A stretch of DNA of 13,187 nucleotides, taken from positions 1-13,187 of the forward strand of contig JADGOD010000118.1 of NCBI GenBank assembly GCA_017883125.1. Reading direction: 5' to 3'. Below, piece after piece: positions 8,601 through 13,187 of the stretch. How positions within the stretch are numbered: position 1 is the stretch's first letter; every line of letters starts with the position of its first letter. The translations under genes were made by a program, and so were the position numbers. The notes under the pieces were generated by a model. That model saw only the letters and a program-made list of their open reading frames with translations, ran no database searches and was not told the origin of the DNA. Source of the stretch: Acidimicrobiales bacterium (GTDB lineage Bacteria > Actinomycetota > Acidimicrobiia > Acidimicrobiales > RAAP-2).

Positions 8601-8689
8601 TCCAGGCGGAAGCCGCTTTTGACGAGGACCCGGCTGCCCAGTGGAACCTCGAGACGGAGCGGCTCGTGGTGGTGGGTTGTGTCACTCAT
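5627..8689 (-). CDS. MprF-like aminoacyl-phosphatidylglycerol synthase fused to a degenerate, membrane-split phosphoesterase domain
   Basis: This is a membrane protein of 1020 residues. Residues about 20-150 and 295-400 together resemble a calcineurin-type metallophosphoesterase, interrupted by two membrane helices (about 197-215 and 245-270). Its metal motifs are mostly gone (separate entry). Roughly six membrane helices follow (about 441-461, 478-498, 507-525, 529-546, 562-581, 621-641). The C-terminal domain (about 655-975) is a DUF2156/LPG-synthase type fold: DYFALRDDKQFFFYGDSLVAY (678-698), GGVALISPDPIGP, LEGGKMKGLRQANTRLARNGY (771-791) and SLNFSAFRS (904-912). MprF and mycobacterial LysX use this domain to move an aminoacyl group from tRNA to phosphatidylglycerol, altering surface charge. 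No lysyl-tRNA synthetase domain follows, unlike LysX, and the membrane part is shorter than full MprF with its flippase. The amino acid used is unknown. The ATG at 8689 is fixed by an in-frame TGA six codons upstream. Confidence 0.85.
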   Translation of the reverse strand: MSDTTHHHEPLRLEVPLGSRVLVKSGFRLDVSATEASTKVCASLAAELDRWPGTGMVILTGDLFADAAATDAAAEVLASHPALEAAITRFLATPGRSFLVLPGARDASLGTSAGRDSLTSLGVKIPGEVLLVCATAAGVREVLVTASSSTDRLTAELNTLAAPEGPEWLEGIDRLDDPRAARRFATSRALYRHLSHLLWIPALVALLAALMTHFAVFSNRLRRMGQGRERHVLSRVATATWRDRILVTLIVIVLVELLAGLIAVLLARRVFANDSLGGSSDPERGLIGDEAESAPQNVDQAIMDIARSQVAVGRTGVIVADGATPSLTHLDAGFLIVPGASTIVLREHRGRFGLPPVFLAHRQETAVLLETGAELHLQLLIADEKLASENRLERLLANDTVGATPPVERGLRLVAAWPLGGSWPPPLDLATTQRRGRRIRRFTALAIFLTGLLDLLVAVAPPLRDRLHTVLTYLPLGVSQTAATAVAITGIALVMLSRGILRGQRRAWLVAVTLLGLSMVLHLAHEINVAAVLVTGGVLVLLVVERRWFAATTDRSSLSSALPTLVVIVVVAIGAAFAGVELSNLHKGNLEAWPLVLFAVTERLVGLSTVALPDRIEDFVYPTMFAVGIMVTITLLYLITRPVVDRRLSSRTLGGERKIAEIRARDIVKRHGRETLDYFALRDDKQFFFYGDSLVAYAVYGGVALISPDPIGPEAERTQVWAAFRAFCDSNAWGVGVIGAAEEWLPIYSESGMRYVYLGDEAVVDVQRFSLEGGKMKGLRQANTRLARNGYTVEFLDPAVIDPARVPGLIDLMGLNRRGEGERGFSMMLGRLFDPKDTGLLLTVVCTADGTPAAMCQFVPSPAINGYSLDLMRRDPGDHPNGLLDYTLCQTIEHLQAEGASGLSLNFSAFRSTLDGERGEGLTQRIERWGLKKISAVLPIETLWRFNEKYMPNWLARHLVYSAPEYFVPVVAAALRAESITEIPVLGRFLAQDPSNRPGTVVPPELLEAISTPTSTEIGA
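7490..8632 (-). other. Degenerate calcineurin-type phosphoesterase domain split by a transmembrane hairpin
   Basis: This region is residues 20-400 of the MprF-like protein. Aligned by eye to metallophosphoesterases, the usual SDLHL becomes SGFRL (25-29), GDLFE is kept as GDLFA (61-65), GNHD becomes GARD (103-106), and the late GHTH becomes DGAT (321-324). The surrounding scaffold is well kept, including LASHPALEAAITRF (77-90) and GRFGLPPVF with GAELHLQLL. The two halves are separated by two membrane helices, so both lie on the same side of the membrane and could fold as one domain. Loss of the metal His/Asp/Asn ligands implies no hydrolase activity. The family assignment rests on remembered motif patterns and was not searched. 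Confidence 0.6.
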
Positions 8690-8704
8690 CGTGGATCTAT
8701 CGTG

Positions 8705-8712
8705 TCACCTCC
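8705..8712 (-). promoter_or_regulatory. Shine-Dalgarno-like GGAGGTGA, unusually far from the MprF-like start
   Basis: The minus strand reads GGAGGTGA with 15 bases between it and the ATG at 8689, longer than the normal 5-9. No in-frame start codon lies closer, and the frame is closed upstream by a TGA that overlaps this element. It also lies partly in one arm of an inverted repeat (8709-8728). It may therefore be a poorly used or structure-controlled ribosome site. Confidence 0.4.
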
Positions 8713-8728
8713 CGGTCCGGCTCGGGAG
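8709..8728. repeat. Inverted repeat CTCCCG-N8-CGGGAG between divergent genes
   Basis: A perfect 6-base dyad (8709-8714 and 8723-8728) with an 8-base spacer lies in the 83-base divergent gap. It sits upstream of the predicted -35 of the HAD gene. In a minus-strand transcript it would form a hairpin overlapping GGAGG, so it could be an operator, an RNA structure, or chance in GC-rich DNA. Confidence 0.35.
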
Positions 8729-8735
8729 CGCCTCG

Positions 8736-8763
8736 CTGAGCAAACCCTGGGGATCGGTAGAAT
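8736..8763 (+). promoter_or_regulatory. Putative promoter of the HAD phosphatase gene
   Basis: TAGAAT at 8758-8763 is a good -10 match. A weak -35-like CTGAGC lies at 8736-8741 with a 16-base spacer. The expected start of transcription is about 8770, only a few bases before the ATG at 8773, and no correctly spaced ribosome site exists, so the message is likely leaderless or nearly so, as is common in actinobacteria. Confidence 0.5.
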
Positions 8764-8772
8764 GCAGAGGTT

Positions 8773-9267
8773 ATGACCTCACCCGAACTCTTCGGCAACT
8801 GGCGCTTCAAGGACGGGTCCCTGGAGCCGGGCAAGGCCGTGGTGTTCGACATCGACGGGGTCCTCTCCGACGCCGTGGGCCGCCAGCACTTCATCGAACA
8901 GGGCCGTCGCGACTGGCACCTCTTCTTCGAGGCCTGTGGGGACGACCCGGTCATCGAGGAGATCGACCGGCTGCTGGAGCTTCTCGACCCCGAGCTCCAG
9001 ATCGTGCTCCTCACCGGTCGACCCCTGCGGGTCCGGCCCCAGACCTTGGCGTGGCTCGAGCGCTACGGGCTCCGCTGGGACCTGCTGATCATGCGCGACT
9101 GGGGCGACTACAGCTTCGTCACCGGCTTCAAGCAGGCCGTGGTCGAGGACCTGCGCGCCTCGGGGTTCGAGCTGCTCCTCGCCCTCGAGGACGATCCGCA
9201 GAACCACGCGATGTACGTCGCCGAGGGGATCCCGTGCGTCTACATCCACTCCGGCTACTACGAGTAG
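8773..9267 (+). CDS. HAD-superfamily hydrolase, polynucleotide-kinase-3'-phosphatase-like
   Basis: A small soluble protein of 164 residues with all four HAD motifs: VVFDIDGVLSD (23-33, nucleophile D26 and acid/base D28), LLTGRP (79-84, T81), a Lys in TGFKQAVVEDL (K120), and LALEDDPQNHAMY (136-148, D140 and D141). HAD enzymes form a phospho-aspartate intermediate and usually remove phosphate from small molecules or nucleic acid ends. The short cap region and the EDDPQN motif recall the phosphatase half of phage-type polynucleotide kinases, but no kinase domain is present and the substrate is unknown. An in-frame TAG at 8758-8760 leaves ATG 8773 as the only sensible start. It is divergent from the MprF-like gene and runs into the end of lnt, overlapping it tail to tail by 10 bases. 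Confidence 0.85.
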   Translation: MTSPELFGNWRFKDGSLEPGKAVVFDIDGVLSDAVGRQHFIEQGRRDWHLFFEACGDDPVIEEIDRLLELLDPELQIVLLTGRPLRVRPQTLAWLERYGLRWDLLIMRDWGDYSFVTGFKQAVVEDLRASGFELLLALEDDPQNHAMYVAEGIPCVYIHSGYYE

Positions 9268-10793
9268 TCGCTGCTCGGTGAGGGCCCGTCGCCCTCGGGT
9301 CGCCCGTTCCGGCCTCTCAGCTGGCCGGCCAGCAGGCATCCGAGGGCCAGGGCGAGGACGGGGAGGTCCCCGAAGCGGCTGTAGGGGGTCTGGCCGTCCC
9401 GCAGCTGGACGGTGCCGCTGACCACGGCCTGGCTGCTCAGCGCGGAGCGGGCTCGCACGTTCCCCATGTTGTCGATGATGGCGCTGAAGCCGGTCGGCGA
9501 GGCCTGGACGAGATCCCGTCCGCGCTCGACGGCCTGGATCCGCGCGGCGGCCAGCTCCTGGGAGGGCATCTGGGAGCTCGGATACGACGTGGTGTTGGTC
9601 GGCACCACCAGGAGATCGGCTCCGTGGGCGACGGCATCGCCGCTTCGATCGGAGAAGAAGACCTCGAAGCTGATGAGCACCCCGAGCCGCCCGGCCGGGG
9701 TGCTCAGGATCTCGGGGCGTGTCCCGGCGACGGCGTCCCGAGGCACGCCGCTGATGTTCGCGACCTTCGAGATCCACGAGCGAGCCGGGACGTACTCCCC
9801 GAAGGGGACCCGGTGGACCTTGACGACCCGACCGAGGACCTGGCCGTTCGACCCGTAGGCGATCACGTAGTTGTCGAAGGAGCTGGCCCCGCGTGGTGCC
9901 GTCACCCCGGCGAGCAACGTCGTCGCCAGCTGGGTCGCCTGGCTCTTGAGCGCGTCCTGCTGCCAGGAGCCCGCCAGAGGGCCGGGGAGACCGATGACGT
10001 CCTCGGGCAGGACGGTCAGCTCGGTGCCGACCGGGACCTTCTCGAGGGCGGCGAGGGTGGCATCGGTCACCGACACCGGGGCGACCTGTTGGGCCGAGGT
10101 TCCCCGAGCGCCCCCGCCCTGGACGGCGGCGGCGGAGCGCGCACCGTGAGAGGGCCCTCCTGAGGGTGCGAGCACTCCGACGATGACCGCACCGGTCACG
10201 GCGCCGAGCAGGCCGAGCGCGTGCACCCACCGTCGCCCCGCGTCGTAGCCCGAGGTGTTCCGAACGGCCAGTGCCGTGACGAGGACCCGGGTGCCGGCCG
10301 CGGCCACCGTGATGCCGAGGACGATCCCCACCGGCCCGGCGATCCGGGCCAGGGCCATCAGCGGCCCGTTGGCCTGGCCGAGGGGGAACCCGCCGATCGG
10401 CAGGCCACCGAGCGGCCAGCGCTCCCGGAGCGCCTCGGCCAGGGTCAGGGCCCCGATGGCGCTCAGCGTCCGCCCGCGGCCCGGGGTGACGGCCGCCCCG
10501 GCGGCGGCGAAGAACGCCGCCTCGACGATCATGAGCAGGAACGCCCCGTAGACCGAGAAGTGCTGCGCCCACCACAGGCCGGGGACGAAAAGCCCGAGGC
10601 CGAAGGCGAGGCCGGTGAGCGACCTCGTTCCCACGGGGTGGTCCTCGCAGGCCAGGAGGAAGAAGGCGACGCCGAGCAGGGCGAGGGGCCACAGGCCGAA
10701 GGGAGGCAGGGCGAAGGAGGCGACCGCCCCACCGAGCATGCCGATGCCCACCGGACCCCACCGCTTGGAGCGGATCACCTCTGGTGCGCTCAT
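9258..10793 (-). CDS. lnt: Apolipoprotein N-acyltransferase-like protein with Ser in place of catalytic Cys
   Basis: The protein has 511 residues. Several N-terminal membrane helices (about 15-205, including SFALPPFGLWPLALLGVAFF) are followed by a nitrilase-type extracytoplasmic domain (about 222-465) and a C-terminal membrane segment (about 475-491). Lnt adds the third acyl chain to the N-terminal Cys of lipoproteins using a Glu-Lys-Cys triad. Here Glu is E264 (TVLPEDVIGLPG) and Lys is K325 (VVKVHRVPFGEYVP, with E333 also kept). The usual ICYE motif reads ISFE, so the nucleophile position is S375 (codon AGC, 9669-9671). The following GADLLVVPTNTTSY and RIQAVERGRDLVQASPTGFS match the family well, so the domain is otherwise intact. 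The ATG at 10793 overlaps the hemY stop by ATGA and precedes a proper first membrane helix; a longer frame to 10985 gives only Arg/Pro-rich read-through of hemY. Activity is uncertain. Confidence 0.88.
   Translation of the reverse strand: MSAPEVIRSKRWGPVGIGMLGGAVASFALPPFGLWPLALLGVAFFLLACEDHPVGTRSLTGLAFGLGLFVPGLWWAQHFSVYGAFLLMIVEAAFFAAAGAAVTPGRGRTLSAIGALTLAEALRERWPLGGLPIGGFPLGQANGPLMALARIAGPVGIVLGITVAAAGTRVLVTALAVRNTSGYDAGRRWVHALGLLGAVTGAVIVGVLAPSGGPSHGARSAAAVQGGGARGTSAQQVAPVSVTDATLAALEKVPVGTELTVLPEDVIGLPGPLAGSWQQDALKSQATQLATTLLAGVTAPRGASSFDNYVIAYGSNGQVLGRVVKVHRVPFGEYVPARSWISKVANISGVPRDAVAGTRPEILSTPAGRLGVLISFEVFFSDRSGDAVAHGADLLVVPTNTTSYPSSQMPSQELAAARIQAVERGRDLVQASPTGFSAIIDNMGNVRARSALSSQAVVSGTVQLRDGQTPYSRFGDLPVLALALGCLLAGQLRGRNGRPEGDGPSPSSDYS
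9280..9296 (+). terminator. Possible hairpin downstream of the HAD gene
   Basis: A GAGGGC-CCGTC-GCCCTC stem-loop (6 base pairs, 5-base loop) begins 12 bases after the HAD stop. There is no T-tract, and it lies inside the coding end of lnt, so it may be only codon composition. Confidence 0.2.
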
Positions 10794-12271
10794 CGGGTGG
10801 AGGCCGAGACCGCCTCGAGGAGCTGGCGGCCTGCGGATCGACCCGACGCGATGCAGGCCGGGACCCCGACACCGTGGTAGGCGGCACCTGCGATCCCGAG
10901 CAGTGGGAGACGGTTCACCCCGCTCTCGATGCCGCCGACCCGCATCAGGTGGTTCACCCGGTACTGGGGCAGGGAGTGGTCCCACCGCTTGACGGTGGCG
11001 CGGAGCGGCTTGCCGGAGACCGGGAGGATGGCGCCGAGCTCCTCGTAGAGCCGAGCGATGAGCTCGTCATCGCTCAGGGCGGCGATCCGGTCGTCGTCGA
11101 TCCGGCCGGAGTGGACGCGCAGCAGCACCGCACCGTCACGGTGGAGGTGGGGCCACTTGCGATCGAGGAAGGTCAGCGCGGTGGTGAGGAACCGGTCGCC
11201 GGATCCGGGCCCGCTCGGCACCTTCGTCCCCGGAGGTACCAGGGCGCCGGTCCCGTGCTCGGGAAGCGTGATGGAGCCTGCGTCGAGCTCGAACGTCGTC
11301 ACCGCGACCGAGGCGTAGTCGATCTGAGCGAGCAGGGAGGCGGCGTCGGCGTCATGGGGCTCGAGCAGCCGGGCGGCCGCATCGGCGGGCACGGCCAGGA
11401 CCACGGCGTCGGCACGCGTGGTGGTGGTCGGCGAGTTCACGGCCCAGCCGGGCTCTGTCCCGCCGCGTCGGTCGAGGCTGGTGACCTCGACCCCGAGATA
11501 GAGCCGCACCCCGCGCTCGGCCAGGATCTCGGCGAGCCGGGTGGGGAGCGAGTGCATGCCGTGCGTGATCGAGACGAACGCCGGGGCGGGGGGGTTCTCC
11601 GGGTCGTCGGAGGGAGGAGCGGGGGTGATCCTCCGGAGGGCCTTCATCAAGCCTCCGCGCCGCTGGGCCGCCTCGAGCAGCGGCGGGAAGATGGCGGCGG
11701 CGCTCATCTCCGAGACCCGCCCGGCGTTGATCCCGCCGATCATCGGGTCGACGAGGGTTGCGACGACCTCGGGGCCGAGCTTGGTGGAGATCAGGGCGCC
11801 GATGGCCCGGTCTTGGAGGGGTCCCCTGGACGCAGGAACCGGGATGACCACGTCGCGGAGCACCCGGAGGAGGCCGAGCGGGGAGAGCACCTTGGAGCGG
11901 CGCAGGGAGGAGAACCGGGTCGGGATCCCGAGCTGGAGATCGGCCGGGAGGTCCCGGAGCCGCCCGCGCGCGAACACCGAGGCGCCGCTGGCGGCGACCG
12001 GGGTCAGCTCCCCCGAGATGCCGATCTCCCGGCAGAGGTCGATGAGCTCGTCACGGCGAGCGAGGGCGCCGTCGGCACCGGCGTCGAGGATCCGGCCGTC
12101 GAGGGAGATCGGGGACAACTTGCCGCCCACCGAGTCGGCGGCGTCGATCACGGTCACCAGCGGCGTGTCGTCGCCGGGGCCCTTCTCGCCGCCGGTGAGC
12201 TCGTAGGCGGCGACGAGCCCGGCGATGCCGGCTCCGACGACGATGACCTCGGGTCGGTCGGTGGCGCTCAT
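10790..12271 (-). CDS. hemY: Oxygen-dependent coproporphyrinogen/protoporphyrinogen oxidase
   Basis: This FAD flavoprotein of 493 residues (family about 450-480) oxidises a porphyrinogen to the porphyrin late in heme synthesis. In actinobacteria the substrate is usually coproporphyrinogen III, so cgoX is the alternative name. The N-terminal Rossmann motif is VIVVGAGIAGLVAAYEL (9-25, GxGxxG at 13-18), followed by the FAD-ribose region up to VIDAADSVGGKL, with a small Gly/Asp-rich insert between. The C-terminal FAD motif AAYHGVGVPACIASGRSAGRQL (463-484) and RWDHSLPQYRVNHL (429-442) are typical of PPOX. The start at ATG 12271 sits in an ATGA overlap with the hemH stop; a longer frame to 12763 is hemH read in the wrong frame. 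Its own stop overlaps the lnt ATG in the same way. FAD amine oxidases are related, but the hemH neighbour supports a heme role. Confidence 0.93.
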   Translation of the reverse strand: MSATDRPEVIVVGAGIAGLVAAYELTGGEKGPGDDTPLVTVIDAADSVGGKLSPISLDGRILDAGADGALARRDELIDLCREIGISGELTPVAASGASVFARGRLRDLPADLQLGIPTRFSSLRRSKVLSPLGLLRVLRDVVIPVPASRGPLQDRAIGALISTKLGPEVVATLVDPMIGGINAGRVSEMSAAAIFPPLLEAAQRRGGLMKALRRITPAPPSDDPENPPAPAFVSITHGMHSLPTRLAEILAERGVRLYLGVEVTSLDRRGGTEPGWAVNSPTTTTRADAVVLAVPADAAARLLEPHDADAASLLAQIDYASVAVTTFELDAGSITLPEHGTGALVPPGTKVPSGPGSGDRFLTTALTFLDRKWPHLHRDGAVLLRVHSGRIDDDRIAALSDDELIARLYEELGAILPVSGKPLRATVKRWDHSLPQYRVNHLMRVGGIESGVNRLPLLGIAGAAYHGVGVPACIASGRSAGRQLLEAVSASTR

Positions 12272-13187
12272 GGAGACCCCGAGACGTCCAGGACACGGGC
12301 AGCCAGCACGTCGAGGAACGCCGGGTCGTCGTTCAGCGATGCCGTTCGGACCAGCGTGACGCCGGCGGTGGCGGCGACCGCCGCTGCGTCGACGTCGACG
12401 TCGTAGAGCACCTCGAGGTGGTCGGCCACGAACCCCACGGGGCAGATCACCACCGACGAGATCCCCCGCGCCGGGAGGCCGGCGACGACCTCGAGGATGT
12501 CGGGGCCGATCCAGGGCTCCGCCGTGCGGCCCGCGCTCTGCCATGCCACCTCGAACTTCGAGATCCCTGCGGCCGCAGCGATCCGATCTGCCGAGTCCGC
12601 CAGCTGGTCGGGATAGGGGTCTCCGCCCTCGCGGATTCGCTGGGGGAGGGAGTGGGCGGTGAAGAGCACCAGGGCATCGGCCCGCTCCGAGGCGGGGAGC
12701 CCTGAGATCGCATCGCTCAGGCGAGCCGCCATGAGCTCGTCGAAGCCCGGCGTGTCGTACCACTGCGGGATCGGCACGCAGGTGACGGCGTCGCCGAGGG
12801 CGGCCTCGGCGCGCGCCAGGTACTCGCCGGTCCCCATCGATGCGTAGTGGGGGGTCAGGGCCAAGGCGACCACGATCGTGAACCCGTCGGCTGCGAAGCT
12901 CGCCGCGGCGATCTCGATGTCAGGGTCGGTGTACTTCGCACCGAAGCGGACGTCGAACCGGCCAGGTGCTCTCGCCTCGAGGGCTCGTGACAGCCCGGCG
13001 ACCTGGGCGGCGGTGCGCTCGGCGAGCGGGGAGATCCCCCCGATGGCGTCGTAGCGGCGCACGAGGTCGGCCAGCTGCTCGTCGGTGGGGGGGTGACCAT
13101 GGCGGATCCGGGTGTAATACGGCTCGACGTCCTCGCGCCGCTCCGGGGTGCCGTACGCCATCACGAGGACGCCGATCTTCTCGGTGG
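12268..13187 (-). CDS. hemH: Ferrochelatase (coproporphyrin III type), 5' end at or beyond window edge
   Basis: This enzyme inserts Fe2+ into a porphyrin; with HemY/CgoX next to it, coproporphyrin III is the likely substrate (name cpfC in that scheme). The frame stays open to the edge: the residues before GTG 13164 read TEKIGVLV, which matches the first strand of the family (IGVLVMAYGTP), so the real start lies at or just past the edge. Numbered from that GTG, visible motifs are MAYGTP with the likely axial Tyr (Y4), YDAIGGISPL, LTPHYASMGTGEY, the catalytic FTAHSLP (H171), and CPVGFVADHLEVLYD (E251). About 310 residues are seen in total, normal for the family. Only two Cys are present (C129, C241), and the C-terminal Cys group that binds a [2Fe-2S] cluster in mycobacterial ferrochelatase is absent. 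The stop overlaps hemY by 4 bases. Confidence 0.95.
   Translation of the reverse strand, partial: TEKIGVLVMAYGTPERREDVEPYYTRIRHGHPPTDEQLADLVRRYDAIGGISPLAERTAAQVAGLSRALEARAPGRFDVRFGAKYTDPDIEIAAASFAADGFTIVVALALTPHYASMGTGEYLARAEAALGDAVTCVPIPQWYDTPGFDELMAARLSDAISGLPASERADALVLFTAHSLPQRIREGGDPYPDQLADSADRIAAAAGISKFEVAWQSAGRTAEPWIGPDILEVVAGLPARGISSVVICPVGFVADHLEVLYDVDVDAAAVAATAGVTLVRTASLNDDPAFLDVLAARVLDVSGSP

Noticed and set aside
8779..10887. 702-codon open frame on the minus strand covering the HAD gene and lnt
   Set aside because: Arg/Pro/Gly-rich wrong-frame translation; lnt in the adjacent frame and the HAD gene on the other strand explain the region.
10794..10985. N-terminal extension of lnt to 10985
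   Set aside because: The added 64 residues are Arg/Pro-rich, lie within hemY, and the ATG at 10793 has the ATGA overlap and a proper first membrane helix.
10784..12406. 540-codon open frame on the plus strand opposite hemY and hemH
   Set aside because: Low-complexity Gly/Arg/Asp/Glu protein with no motif; the minus strand has clear FAD and ferrochelatase motifs.
12272..12763. N-terminal extension of hemY to 12763
   Set aside because: The added 164 residues are hemH in another frame; the Rossmann motif begins right after ATG 12271.
1..13187. CRISPR array, toxin-antitoxin, phage or transposon elements
   Set aside because: No direct repeat series, recombinase or short paired toxin-antitoxin genes were seen; all space is taken by the listed genes.

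Overview
This is a GC-rich, gene-dense actinobacterial window. The protein features fit a lineage near the Acidimicrobiia, but that placement is an inference from protein resemblance and not from any marker RNA. There is no tRNA, rRNA, insertion sequence, prophage, integrase or CRISPR array. The longest gap between genes is 83 bases, so no stretch over 300 bases lacks a gene.

Region 1 (1-5626, plus strand) is the 3' end of a respiratory complex I operon: nuoL (5' end cut by the window edge), nuoM and nuoN, then an ATP-grasp ligase-like gene 4 bases after nuoN. nuoM and nuoN overlap by 4 bases. The three Nuo proteins are the antiporter-like proton-pumping subunits, and each keeps its key Glu/Lys/His residues.

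Region 2 (5627-8689, minus strand) is one 1020-residue membrane protein. Its C-terminal third is a DUF2156/MprF-type aminoacyl-phosphatidylglycerol synthase domain. Its N-terminal third looks like a calcineurin-type phosphoesterase that is split by a transmembrane hairpin and has lost nearly all its metal ligands. Its stop codon lies directly against that of the convergent ATP-grasp gene, forming TGATCA.

Region 3 (8690-9267) is a short divergent control region and a 164-residue HAD-superfamily phosphatase-like gene on the plus strand, probably read from a leaderless or nearly leaderless transcript.

Region 4 (9258-13187, minus strand) is a tightly coupled operon: hemH (ferrochelatase, 5' end off the edge), hemY/cgoX (coproporphyrinogen or protoporphyrinogen oxidase) and an Lnt-like apolipoprotein N-acyltransferase, with an ATGA overlap at each junction. 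The Lnt-like protein has Ser where the family's nucleophilic Cys should be.

Together the window combines energy conservation (complex I, last steps of heme synthesis) with envelope lipid and lipoprotein modification (MprF-like, Lnt-like). The two most unusual items are the pseudo-phosphoesterase/MprF fusion and the Cys-to-Ser Lnt. I found no multi-gene defence or mobile system.
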